From Leptidea sinapis (lineage: Eukaryota; Arthropoda; Insecta; Lepidoptera; Pieridae): a stretch of DNA of 64,000 nt. This document shows positions 35,478-45,677 of the stretch, piece by piece; the first letter of the stretch is position 1; each line of letters begins with the position of its first letter. The notes below the pieces were generated by a model. The model made no database searches and was not told where the DNA came from. It saw only the letters and a list, made by a program, of their open reading frames with translations. The stretch is from the NCBI RefSeq assembly GCF_905404315.1, contig NC_066272.1, positions 9,936,001 to 10,000,000 of the forward strand. The letters run 5' to 3'. The position numbers were made by a program, and so were the translations under genes.

Positions 35478-35518
35478 TTTATTATAAAATAGCTTTGGTT
35501 TTTTATGTTTTTTTTATT
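35478..35518 (-). terminator. Mlc1: Candidate Mlc1 polyadenylation signals
   Basis: Two AATAAA hexamers in minus orientation (35518-35513 and 35483-35478) follow the Mlc1 stop by roughly 190-225 nt. The sequence around them is AT-rich, so either could occur by chance. Confidence 0.4.
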
Positions 35519-35707
35519 TTGTAATTATAAACTTAATAAATAATAAATTATAAGACGTACAATGTTTAACAGTTCTTGATATTTAATGTTAATTATGTAC
35601 ATTGATGGATCTTTTACAGAATATTTTGACGTATAAAAAAGGATTGTCCGTATGTAATGGTGTTGAGTACGGTAATTGTTGTCTCGGGTTGGTCGTCATA
35701 GATGAGC

Positions 35708-35778
35708 TTAACCCTGCGCAGGCGCCGCTTCTGCCGCACCTTCAGGCTTCCAACCAGCAACCACTTTTTTAAGGAAAG
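35708..35778 (-). CDS. Mlc1: Mlc1 exon 6, C-terminal tail and stop
   Basis: Acceptor ATGTTTGCAG at 35779-35788, TAA at 35710-35708. It encodes SFLKKVVAGWKPEGAAEAA then PAQG. The SFLKKV start continues the last EF-hand helix of the family. The Ala/Pro/Gly/Glu-rich tail goes beyond the short C-terminus of the fly protein. Two AATAAA signals on the minus strand follow at about 190 and 225 nt (35518-35513 and 35483-35478). Confidence 0.92.
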
Positions 35779-38700
35779 CTGCAAACATAAACAAAATATT
35801 ATTATACTTTCATACGAAAATAAAATATTTTGCGAGTCCTACCACCATATAAAAATAACAATATTAAAGACAAAAACAAGTTTATAAATACACTCATAGC
35901 TTTTTCTTGGTATAACAGATTCAGTGTTTTCAATGATTTTAAATTTTCTTCAATATGAACAAGAATTACTACAATGGTATATTTAGAACTTCCGTCTTGA
36001 TAAGCACAGATTAACTACAGTACTTCCTTCAGTATATTTCTTCGTTTATTATAGACCTTTCTTCATCGCGTATTTACTTCAGCGCTACAATGAAATTTGA
36101 CAGCGCTGATTCCACACATTCTAGAACTTCAGAAATCATCACTGGAGTAGCAGTCGTCTACGGGAACAATGACAAGAGAAAGGCGCTCAAGATTTCACAC
36201 TGCATAATTGAATACAATTGAAGCTGATTCTAAAAATATCAACATTGAAAGCGATATTTACCTGTTGATACTCAATCTGTATGAACGACACTATTTCGTT
36301 ATTTTATGTATCTGCTCACAATACCATAATACTTCTAGCGTCGCCTTTAAGTGAGGACTTAAAACTATTTATTAGGTGAAATTTTCTTTAGATGCGTGCG
36401 TAAGCCACGTCCACACACACAGAACGATAGCGAACGACTTTTTTTCCACTCGCCGCGCTACGCAACGCTTTCAGTTCATTGCTTTTTGGCGCCATTTTAG
36501 TTTAATGTAGAGTCTTAAGCGATTTTTGGCGAAAGAAAAATCTTATAAGTTCGTGTAACCGATATTCTCGAAAGATTTAAGATTATAGTCCCATCCCTAT
36601 TCATTCGGCTGCTAGAAGTAATACGGGTGATAAATCTTTTTTGGACTTTTAATTAACTGATTGCATTTGTAAAATGATTTAAATTTTCACAGCATGTCAT
36701 TCATCTTCTATTATTTTGAATAACTCGTCATTCCAGATTGAGAATCTACCTGAATGCTGCAAGAAAGCTGATAAGCACACAACGGGACACGTTTACAAAA
36801 GCCCATTTAAAAGCGTAATCGATGTCTTTGATAACGTATAACTTACGATCTTATAACTAAAGAGACGACAAGTACGGTCCTTACGCCATCACCTTTTTCA
36901 GGAATGCTGTAAATGTATAATATTATATAGCACACGCACAAACAATAGTGTAAGCATCTGTCTTATTGATGCTCGGGTGTGTGGACTGTCATGTGTATGT
37001 AATGCTTAGAATGCCGTTCCTATAGATGATAGAGACCCCACAATGAATGAAAATATAAAGAAAGATATATTCAAGGATGTGTCGTTGGGCATTTATGATT
37101 CCTCACTAGATGCCATGTATTTTAAAGAGAGCTTTAATTTTGATAGTCAAATTCGGACAAGTTATAGAGGCTCACATCGAATGTATAAATAACTAGTAAT
37201 GGCATAGTTTCTATTTCATATAAAAGGCAGACAAGGTGTTTGATTTTAACCTACTGAAGTTTTGGTATATTTCTGTCTATAGCCTGAATTCTGACTGTTG
37301 TTAAGATAGTTTGTAAAGAAAAAATGTTCATAGCAGAACTTTCCACTATTTGTGTGTTTTGATAGTGAAGATACATTCCTCCAGGGTTCTGAACTATAAG
37401 ATGACTATAATATTTATATTTGTAAAAATAATTTTAAGCATACATGTGTAGTGTGTACAAACAAAATAAAACATAACAAGTCTCAGCACTATGAGACTTA
37501 TAGAGGTCACACAAAGTAAAACCACAACAGTAGAGTATGGCTTATAAAAATATAAGATTTACAAGATGAGGCTAAATACTTAATATACATTAACCAAACA
37601 GTTCAAACAGATTCATCTTCTAATATGAATCTTGAATACAATACAAATTCAAATTCTAAATTACTTTAAAATACTTCAAACTACAGAATCAGTCTCTCAA
37701 ATATTATACAGCAAACGATAAAACATAATGCATATCGTGCTAAACAAATTGTCAATCACGTATAGTCATCATTCTCTTCCTTACAATACTACATCAGTCA
37801 ATTCAATTGTGAACGACGTGTACGTAGCATTAGTAAGTAAAAGAGACAATGCTCTACGAAGCTGAAATTTTTCTCACCCCAAAGCCCGATATGCTTTATT
37901 TATTGTTTACTGAGTTGAAGATACTTACATGCATAAGGGATCATGCCATCCTCATCTTCGGCATCCATGCAGTCCTTTGTGATTTCTGCTGCTTCCTCGT
38001 CGGAAAGTTTTTCACCTATGCAATGAAAAAAGAGATTGATTTTGTTATTTTAAAATCTATATTTGGGAAATTTAGCGGCTACCCAAGTATTATTACGATC
38101 ATATCAAGTAGGCCAATTAGCAATTACATTTTGACTTATTTTCTAGAACAATATCGAAGAATAAGTCCAATGTCACTTTTCTTATAGCCTCTCTACAGTT
38201 AAGGGGGAGGAAACTTAACTATTCATGTCAAGATTTATAAAACTCATCGATTCCTCACGACGGTGTCATTTGAAGGAATCTGCAACAAACTGAAGTTTAT
38301 AGTCAGTTGTTGTTGAAATATTATTGCTTAAATATTACAATTGTCTCTTTATAAATTTATGTATTTCGTCCTAAGCTTTTCTATAAACAATTTATTATTC
38401 TATAGTTGAAGGTCAAATAAAAATAAAACACATTTTATCATTTAATTTCTTGAATTACAAAACTGGTGTTACGTGGTGAAGTGTACGTAGGTTTTCCAAC
38501 CAATCAAAATACAAAATGATAATTTTTTTCAAATAAATGTTGTAAAGAATGTTAATTAACATTTGATATTAAAATTTAAACTTTTTGTGCAATAACCAAC
38601 CGTACAAATAGTATCAATCTAAAAGAAAATTTATTAGTCATATTGTTACTTTGTCACGGCCAATACTAGCCACTATCTGGATAAATCTTACAGCGACATG

Positions 38701-41700
38701 GGCAGAAGTGAGGCTATAAACATACGCTAAATTTAATGCTAAAGTTTGGAGAAGTTTCCCAGGGAGCGCAATATAATAACAACGTAATCTTCGAGAAAAG
38801 CAAATACTCATAACATATTTATAAAGTAATAGGTATAGCAGCTAACGTAACACAAACCTAGGGCAAGAAGTGTGTGTGTGAGCTCAGCACCAAGCATCAG
38901 ACCATTTTCACTCTTGTCGTACAGTTTCAAACATTCTAAGAAATCTTCGTAGCAGCCTTGGTCCTTGTCTTTCTTGCACTGCGCGTAGATGGGAAGGAAC
39001 TCCTCAACCTATAGATTACAAATTCCTGTTAGTTCTATATCTGCAAAGGGATCATCATAAAATGAATTAATTATTTTTCCGTTTTCATGCTGAAAACTGT
39101 TTTCAATTATTCATATTTTCATTTATGTATCTAAATAGATTCCTTGCCACCAAAGTTGCAGAACAATCGGCAACAGAGTGGGCTTAGTTTAATGGTTGTT
39201 ACATTTGTAATTCTTCTTTAATGAAACTTGTAAGTGTTCACAGGTGGAAGGGGAGACAGATGAGTACACCACGGCGATTTCTCTGACGCCAAGCAGTATC
39301 TTGCCAGCACAATATCGGTTTGAAGGCCGATGTAGCAAAAGAAGTTAGACTACTAAGACTTAACGCCTTCTGTATCAAACTGATAAGCCTAATGGCCTCG
39401 TCGCCGTGAGTTTGTGTTTTTGAACCGCAGAACATTATATTTTGTACGGCCGACGCTCCCTAACCATCAGGCAAAAGTTTTGCTTGTCTGGTAAGTTCTT
39501 CTCATAAATATCTGAGACGTATGCAGCAAATACAGCCTTGTTTTTATTAGCCTGTATTAAAATAATATAATAAATAGCATAAAATATAAATAGTTATAGT
39601 TTATTTTAGGAGACTAATCACTGTTCTATTTAGAATCATTAGTACTAAAGTAGCAAACTATTAACAATTTTTTCGTGTTTTTAAAGTATTAACCCTCACT
39701 TCTAAGATTAATAAACAAATAAAATTTGAAAACAAAATTTTATGAACGATGCGGGACTCGAACCCACGGCCTCTCGCGTTCCGAGCGACTGCTCTGCCAA
39801 CTGAGCTAACCGTTCGAGAGGCGTGTCGTCATAAAATCTTGTTTGCTTTGTTCAACTCTCAGGTTGTGGCTTCATCTACAGGATCTACTATACAGTTTAT
39901 AACCTGCTCAACCCCAATATTTGCATATTAAGAAATTGACTTGAGATGCCGCTCTTGTAAATCTAAACGTTTTTAAAGTGATAACCCTCACTTCTAGGAT
40001 TAATACACAAATAATAATTATAATTAATTTTTTGATATATACAAGATTTTATGACGACACGTCACTCGAACGGGTAGCTCAGTTGGCAGAGCACTCGCAC
40101 GGAACGCGATGGGCTGTGGGTTCGAGTCCCGCATTGCTTATTAAATTTTTTTTTCAAATTTTAGACTAATAACTGTTAAGACTGATCACAGTATGAATCA
40201 ACCACAGTAGGAAGGTGTAATTGTTTTTTTTTTTATAATTTATAAAAATTACCGAGAGTTGCTTCTCGCCCTTCTTCTTTGTGCCACCGAGTTTCTCGAT
40301 GGTTGCCAATGTGGGGTTGGAGTTGAGTGCCCTCAGCACATCTCCAAGGTTGAAGGCGTCGATTTTGCCGCTTCCGTCAAAATCGTAGATGGAGAAGGCG
40401 AAAGATGCCCCTGTGTTATTAATGAGATGGAACCAATTAAAATAGAACACTATAAAAAATTGTGTTAGTATTAGCCACTGACCTGTATAAATGGACAGGC
40501 TCTTCCAATGTTAGACAGCAATTTATTTGTGCCTATTTGAAGTGCCGCTCGCGAGCGTCCAGAGAACTAATTTTGACGTATAATACAAATGGCTGCGAAG
40601 GAACGTACAATACTCTGAAGTATTTTTGCATTTTGAATTAACTTCGGTCGTTTTCCGTGCTATTATATATACTACTACTACTACGTACTATAACGTAATA
40701 AAAAAAATTCCTATCGATGTTTGCTTAGCTAAGATTGTCAATACTGGTTTTAGTACCGCAGACTCTCGCTACATGGCCAACAGCGCCAAAATGGCGAATA
40801 TCAAATAGGCACAAAAGCACATGACAGCCGCCAGTCCAGTGGTAAATAGTAGAGGTCAGTGGGATTAGTACATACTAGGGATGGATAGTTACGTATTAAG
40901 AATTAGTAATGTAGTCTGTAAGTCTGATGAAGTAAGAATAATTATTTTTCTGCTTACGTTGGTATAGATAGGAATTGAGATTTATTAATTGTACAGTTAT
41001 GCAGATTAAAGAACTCCTTCGTGAGTTGAATTGATCATTTAAGAAACACTATTATTAATTTATTTTAAGCATAATGCTATCTTCCTACTTGTTAGTATGT
41101 TTGTTTAAATTCAAATTCAAATTCAAAAACACTTTATTCATGTAGGTCGTTGAAATAACATTTATGAATGTCAAAAAAAAAACAATTGTTTCTTATTGAA
41201 TTTATCGTAAAGGGTTGAGCTAATGAGAAGAAGTAGCAATAAACTCATTGCCACTCTTTTAAGTCAAGATTTACATTTTAATTGTTTTTCCAAGCATTTG
41301 AATTACAATATATGCAAAGTGACGCAACAAAAATACTCAAATGTCAAAAACTGAAAGTCTTACACGAGTAAGTCAATAAAAGAAACTGTGTTATAAATAA
41401 TTATAATACTACATAAATTAATATTAACTATTCATAGGTATTGTTATCACTATCAGCAATCGATATAAATACTAAATCTTACATTTTTAATTTTTGAAGC
41501 GATTTTATGTGTTTCATTCAATGTTATTCTAACATACCTATAGGTATACCTGCGTTCTTTAACGATTATATTATAGAAGATTTATTATGATTAGAGTATC
41601 TGCAGAGTTCATTTACTGAATTGTTAAATTTTATTTTCGTTGTTTCCTTAGATTAAGGATTGGTTTCTGCTGCATTTCAACTAGATACCGCAGGCAAGTC

Positions 41701-43294
41701 ACAAAGTGCGGCAACTCTTGTGTCTCAAACAATGTGTGACGTTGTCGTGTCACATGTTCTGTTAAACTTTGCTAATAGTTAAACTAAAATGGGGGGTGCG
41801 TACTTTGTAAGAATATACTACAAGAAATAAGAAAGACAATGGGATCACATATCAACAGTAAGTATTTTGGATTTTATTAATTACAATGTTAAAAAAATAC
41901 GAAGTGTTTGTTACAAAATTTTAAAGATGCCATTGAGTGTCAAGATGCCACGCACACAAGCATCTAATAGTTACCGTAATAAAAAGCAGTCCTTATTCTA
42001 ATAGTGTTTCATTACAATGAAAAACAAACTAACCTAAAATAAAGAACTATTGTTTCACAAAAATACGATTGTAAAACATTCTCGTCCATTCCCAAAATCA
42101 TAAAAAAATGTTAACATAATATTTTTTAAAAGGGCAATTGGTGATAGGCAGTCCGCGGTTCATTACTCTTTTGACATTTAAGGTGTGAATATCAGATGTT
42201 CAGCATTATTCTCAACTGCCAACCCAAAATGAGTCAACATTTAAAATTAGAATTACTGTAGGTGCCATGTTGGCATTAAAAAAAATCAGAAAAACTGCGA
42301 TATTATTACGATAAACCATCATTTAATTTATTAAATGCTGTTTGTTATTTGAATCAGTTGAACGTATTTCCTCTTGACCTTGTTAATTAAATTATTGAGA
42401 ATGCTTTTTTTATTTCAAGACCGGAACCAATTTGGTATTTTCATTGTTTATAAATAGGTTGACGGCGCTCGCAGCTATGAAACTTGAGTGGAGTTTCTCG
42501 GTTTGGGCGGATGATTGGGCGACTGGGCGGTACAAGACGTGACGCAAGAGGATAATTTTGGAACGCAGCGACGCATTGTAGTGAACGGTTTGTAGCGACG
42601 TTGGCCATTTATGAGAAGCGATCGTGAATGAGCTAATCTTAGAATAAAAGTCCGCTGCGTTATGTAAGGTTTATCAGAAAACTCAAACTTCATGTAAACG
42701 CAAGAGATATTAATTTGATAATTAATTTAGTTTATTGTTTCATGATATTGTTTATTATTATTATACTGGCCTTAGTCTTTAGCTAATCTTATCAAGCAAA
42801 TACTGTACATAAATAAAATAATATTTAAACTGTGTTAAGCTATATGTTAGTAGTTATTAAACTTTAGTACTGGGTATATATTTCACAACACTGTTATAAC
42901 AATTATGTAAAGGGGTTAAAATCATTAATATGTTTAAGTGTAAAACTATAAACTCATCACCAATACTTACTTTCGATGTCGTTTTTGCTGAGGTCGCTCT
43001 GAAAACAACCAAAAAGATTTCTATATTTTGCATATAAACATAGTGTTTTCAGTGTAATTCTATATGTACGAAGTATTCTTCATAATGCGATAGTGTGTGT
43101 TAATTATTTCAGTGTATGGTGAATCTTGTCGGCGCACCTTCCCCGGGTCTGCACATCACTATGGTTGCCGTCGAATCTGACGCTGTCATAAGCGTTTTAT
43201 CGATCAACAGAGATATAGGAACCACGATATTATGTACACTAGAACAGTCCATTTCACAAACTCCTCGTCACTATTTCACTGGATGACTCACCAT
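35708..43294 (-). CDS. Mlc1: Myosin alkali (essential) light chain, six exons, complete
   Basis: Joined exons (minus strand): 43294-43292, 42998-42971, 40410-40253, 39008-38858, 38015-37929, 35778-35708. All five introns are GT-AG and every phase joins in frame, giving 165 residues. The product should be the essential light chain that braces the lever arm of muscle myosin II in the sarcomere. The call rests on family hallmarks seen in the translation: an N-terminal EF-hand-like segment (about residues 14-31) followed by IDAFNLGD and LRALNSNPTLATIEKLGGTK, EEFLPIY near residue 65, an EF-hand-like loop at 94-105 (DKSENG) and a final acidic loop DAEDEDGMIPYA at 131-142. The loops lack canonical calcium ligands at several positions, as is usual for essential light chains. 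Drosophila Mlc1 is about 155 residues; this one is longer through an Ala/Pro tail (AAEAAPAQG). The gene is muscle-specific in other insects; expression here is inferred. Confidence 0.95.
36697..36767 (-). CDS. Possible alternative last exon of Mlc1
   Basis: Within the last Mlc1 intron an acceptor TGCTTATCAG is followed by 71 bp that, spliced after exon 5 in the same phase, encodes SFLQHSGRFSIWNDELFKI then IEDE and TGA. It starts with the same SFL as the standard last exon and has exactly the same coding length (71 bp). Drosophila Mlc1 is known to use alternative C-terminal exons. Against it: beyond SFL the residues do not resemble the family, and 23 open codons can arise by chance. Confidence 0.25.
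37929..38015 (-). CDS. Mlc1: Mlc1 exon 5 (fourth EF-hand region)
   Basis: 87 bp between acceptor TTGCATAG and donor GTAAGTATC. It encodes residues 114-142, GEKLSDEEAAEITKDCMD and AEDEDGMIPYA, and ends with the first base of a Ser codon. In Drosophila this exon feeds alternative final exons; here its phase 1 end is compatible both with the exon at 35708-35778 and with a second candidate at 36697-36767. Confidence 0.95.
38858..39008 (-). CDS. Mlc1: Mlc1 exon 4 (second and third EF-hand regions)
   Basis: 151 bp between acceptor ATCTATAG and donor GTTTGTG. It encodes residues 64-113, VEEFLPIYAQCKKDKDQG..., ECLKLYDKSENGLMLGAEL and THTLLAL. The loop D94-E105 is the closest to a canonical EF-hand in this protein. 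The TG run at 38869-38878 looks like a microsatellite on the plus strand but encodes the Thr-His-Thr of helix F. Confidence 0.96.
39679..39960 (-). mobile_element. tRNA-like SINE, family B copy 3
   Basis: Minus head GGTTAGCTCAGTTGGCAGAG, B box GGGTTCGAGTCCC; 3' body TTAATCTTAGAAGTGAGGGT. In Mlc1 intron 3. The same tail block recurs at 39970-40013, giving direct repeats 290 bp apart. Confidence 0.75.
40035..40165 (+). mobile_element. tRNA-like SINE, family B copy 4
   Basis: GGTAGCTCAGTTGGCAGAGC (A box), GGGTTCGAGTCCCGC (B box), anticodon arm CTCGC/GCGA(T)G. Opposite orientation to copy 3, 88 bp from Mlc1 exon 3. Confidence 0.75.
40253..40410 (-). CDS. Mlc1: Mlc1 exon 3 (first EF-hand region)
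   Basis: 158 bp between acceptor AACACAG and donor GTAATT. It encodes residues 11-63: RASFAFSIYDFDGSG..., then the highly conserved LRALNSNPTLATIEKLGGT block and KKKGEKQLS. The EF-hand loop D20-N31 has Asn where a calcium-binding hand has Glu at position 12, so calcium binding is unlikely. This is the most recognisable exon. A MITE sits about 65 bp upstream in the preceding intron (40475-40862). Confidence 0.97.
40475..40862. mobile_element. MITE, CCACTGACCT-ended, copy 2
   Basis: Ends CCACTGACCTGTATAAAT and TAGTAGAGGTCAGTGG are inverted repeats. 388 bp, inverse of 8245-8660. In Mlc1 intron 2, close to the exon 3 acceptor. Confidence 0.75.
41107..41280 (-). mobile_element. Non-LTR 3' tail
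   Basis: AAATTCAAATTCAAATTCAA (tail in minus orientation) then AAGGGTTGAGCTAATGAGAA, the counterpart of 590-740. Confidence 0.65.
41649..42000 (+). repeat. Direct repeat R copy 1
   Basis: About 350 bp shared in the same orientation with 47584-47958: TTAGATTAAGGATTGGT, AACAATGTGTGACGTTG, AGTAAGTATTTTG and CACACAAGCATCTAATAGTT. Lies in Mlc1 intron 2. Class unknown; no inverted ends or tail. Confidence 0.75.
42971..42998 (-). CDS. Mlc1: Mlc1 exon 2 (28 bp micro-exon)
   Basis: Flanked by TTTTCAG acceptor and GTAAGTATT donor. It encodes SDLSKNDIE plus the first base of an Arg codon. The short acidic/basic start is the usual N-terminus of insect alkali light chains. At 28 bp it is too short for ordinary ORF finding. 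It was located by requiring a phase 0 to phase 1 exon between the ATG exon and exon 3. Confidence 0.9.
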
Positions 43295-43393
43295 TTTGTG
43301 TGGTGTTAGTTGGTTCCCTCCCGGTCTTCACTGGCAGACGTTCCGACAAGAAGTGGGGCTCGGGAATATTTTGCCTCACTGTTTTAACTCACT
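43292..43393 (-). CDS. Mlc1: Mlc1 exon 1: 5'UTR plus a lone initiator ATG
   Basis: The ATG at 43294-43292 is followed at once by the donor GTGAGT, so the exon contributes only methionine. The context CACACAAAATG fits an insect start well. I chose it because exon 2 opens with AGC GAC CTC (S-D-L) in phase 0 and no other ATG|GT lies in the 400 bases upstream. The 5' limit at 43393 is inferred from an arthropod initiator (TCAGT) and is not directly supported. Confidence 0.75.
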
Positions 43394-43420
43394 GAGGTGG
43401 CGCTCGCCTATGGATATTTG
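43386..43420 (-). promoter_or_regulatory. Mlc1: Putative Mlc1 core promoter
   Basis: On the minus strand an arthropod initiator TCAGT lies at 43395-43391 with a TATA-like AAATATCC at 43419-43412, about 26 bases upstream. It would give a 5'UTR of about 100 nt before the ATG. Spacing is slightly short for a classical TATA box, and no transcript data are available, so this is inference. Confidence 0.35.
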
Positions 43421-43494
43421 AGATTGAGCCCAGGAGGTTTCCAATGTTCTATTTTCGGAGGAGATGAACCATGCCCACGGCATTCTCAGACGCG

Positions 43495-43520
43495 TTCGTC
43501 CCGTGCGAGAACGGGACGAA
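43495..43520. repeat. Hairpin upstream of Mlc1
   Basis: TTCGTCCCGT, loop GCGAGA, ACGGGACGAA: perfect 10-bp arms about 100 bp upstream of the inferred Mlc1 start site. Confidence 0.9.
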
Positions 43521-43940
43521 ACACTTCTCACAAATCACACGTAAAGAGCCGATGTGCCACGGGGAAATCTACATTTACGAGAAACTATTTAGATCGTATC
43601 TATGTCAGATAGGTAACAATATATAAGGTGCGAATACATACCTACCCATACATTTAAATTTATTTGTAGTAGTTTGCTACTTCAATTACCTGTATATTTA
43701 TAAGGTGCAAGTTATTTTTATTTTATGGGAAACCGTAACTGAAATCCCCACATGTAGGAGACACGTGCACACGAACACCCTTATAATTCCCACACCCCTG
43801 GAGATGTGATGGTTGAGGCAAACCATAGACATTAATCATAGTTAGCTGGAGTTACACTCTACTAAAATCACGTCCTCAAGACCTGTAGACCTTAATAGGT
43901 GGAGAATAATAATAATGGTAATTGCAGGTGATCTTTTTAC

Positions 43941-44252
43941 CAGTGGGAGGCTCCCTTGCACAGGAAGCCGGCTAGATTATGGGTACGTCAGCGGCACCTA
44001 TTTCTGCCGTGAAGCAGTAATGTGTAAGCATTACTGTGTTTCGGTCTGAAGGGCGCCGTAGCTAGTGAAATTACTGGGCAAATGAGGCTTAACATCTTGT
44101 CTCAAGGTGACGAGCGCAGTTGCAGTGCCGCTCAGATTTTTGGGTTTTTTGAGAACCCTGAGGGGCACTGCATTGTAATGGGCATGGCGTATCAATTACC
44201 ATCAGCTGAACGTCCTGCTCGTCTCGTCCCTTATTATCATAAAAAAAAATGA
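43941..44252 (+). mobile_element. SINE-like repeat, family A copy 3
   Basis: CAGTGGGAGGCTCCCTTGCA to CTCGTCTCGTCCCTTATTAT, followed by an A run. Same blocks as the other copies. Confidence 0.87.
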
Positions 44253-44369
44253 TCTCTGCAAAACCCAATTTAAAAAAAAACTCACGTTCTCATATAGCTC
44301 ATTTTATATGAAGTATTTTAGGCTAAGATCTATAGAGCAACCTTAGACTTTTCTCATACCTTTCTTACG

Positions 44370-44760
44370 TAAAACTTAGCTTTATGTGCACCTAACCATA
44401 ATGGGTCTCAGTGAATCAAACCTGTTCAGATTCTGCTGCGAAGCCACTGAAGACCCCATACACATTCTTCTGGAATGCGAAGCCATTGCCAAAATCAGGC
44501 TGGGGTGTCTTAAAACACCTTCACTCAAAGCAGAGGACGTGCCATGCCTGGACCCTCTAAGGATCCTACGCCTTCTAAAAGTAATAGGTCTCGAGGATAT
44601 AATTTAAATCTCGGCACAGTAACACGTATCCTAGTTAGTAGCCTCGATTCTCCTCCTTAACTTTTAAGTTTGAGAACAGGCGCGCTAGCGCAAGAAGGGG
44701 GCACAATAGATCCTAGGATTTAAGTGCATTGAAATCCCCAAATCATAATAATAATAATAC
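44370..44760 (+). mobile_element. R1-like retrotransposon 3' fragment
   Basis: Frame GLSESNLFRFCCEATEDPIH, ILLECEAIAKIRLGCL (CCHC-type knuckle with C-C-H-C spacing), then LDPLRILRLLKVIGLEDII and stop. 3'UTR ends in (AAT)n at about 44745. 5' portion absent. Confidence 0.75.
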
Positions 44761-45225
44761 GTAAAACTTAGCTGAGTGTCATAAAACGTGAACTTGACTG
44801 TTGCATTGGGCTGCCTTAGCTTGAGCTCAGCAAAATTTCAGCTGTCAAATGACTATAAAAATACAAGTCCTAAATTATGCTAATGCTTACACTCAACTAA
44901 GTTTTGTCTGTATGCACGCGGGCCGTCGCGTCACTCGGTGTCGTTTATGCACTCCGAGCGCGCTCAATTGATATGGCGAACGAACGAATGCTTACCTAGT
45001 TCCTCATCTAATTAATGAATTACCCACTGATGTACGGAACTGTATAAATCCTCGTAATATTAAGAAGAAACGGAAGTCACTTAAAATAAATATATTTACA
45101 CAATTTATCTAACTGGCACTAATGTTCTGTAGTTAATGTACCTAGATTTATCTCTTTGTTTGCATATATTACAAACCAGTGTGGTTTTCTGATGCTAGCT
45201 TTAAGTATTTTCTTTTGTAAACTTT

Positions 45226-45252
45226 AATGTAAATAAATAAATAAATAAAAAT
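45226..45252. repeat. (TAAA)n microsatellite
   Basis: TAAATAAATAAATAAATAAA-type run just downstream of the 3' end of the unrecognised gene. Confidence 0.7.
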
Positions 45253-45432
45253 AAAGTACACCTTTAGATCAGCTCAGCCATAGACTGCGTTTATTTTAAA
45301 ACAGAGGTTATATTATTTAAAAAAAAATCCAGCTTAAAGGACCCATCGTCATGTAGGTATTAAATGAAATCATATGCAGACAAATTCGCGTACGGGCGCT
45401 CGTTATAAATAATATAAAAAATGAATTTATAA

Positions 45433-45438
45433 TTTATT
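45433..45438 (-). terminator. Polyadenylation signal of the unrecognised gene
   Basis: AATAAA on the minus strand, 54 nt after the TAA at 45492. Position and orientation suit a short 3'UTR. Confidence 0.5.
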
Positions 45439-45491
45439 AATCTACGATAAATTTTTACAGACAGTATAACATAATTCAATAGTTTTCAAAA

Positions 45492-45677
45492 TTAATTAAT
45501 TTCTGATGAGATGTCCTTCCATCTGGACGAGTGGACTAGAGCTTCATTGACAGTGTTGAACTTCCAGATGTAGTTCTGGAGCGACGGCGAGCGATGGTTG
45601 TCCAGGAGACTGGCTGCTCTCCATCGAGCCTCAGGCGATATTGGACACTTCCCACATATAGAACCATGTCTTGATTC
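45492..45677 (-). CDS. Unrecognised gene, last exon
   Basis: Acceptor AAACCAG, TAA at 45494-45492. 61 codons: ESRHGSICGKCPISPEARWR, AASLLDNHRSPSLQNYIWKF, NTVNEALVHSSRWKDISSEI-N. Codons such as AAC TAC ATC TGG AAG TTC AAC mark this frame as the real one. CxxC (CGKC) could be a metal-binding pair, but no partner pair is seen. Confidence 0.75.
   Translation of the reverse strand, partial: ESRHGSICGKCPISPEARWRAASLLDNHRSPSLQNYIWKFNTVNEALVHSSRWKDISSEIN

Noticed and set aside
37849..38187. 112-codon plus ORF
   Set aside because: Antisense to Mlc1 exon 5 and flanking intron.
38869..38878. (TG)n microsatellite
   Set aside because: It is inside Mlc1 exon 4 and encodes Thr-His-Thr.
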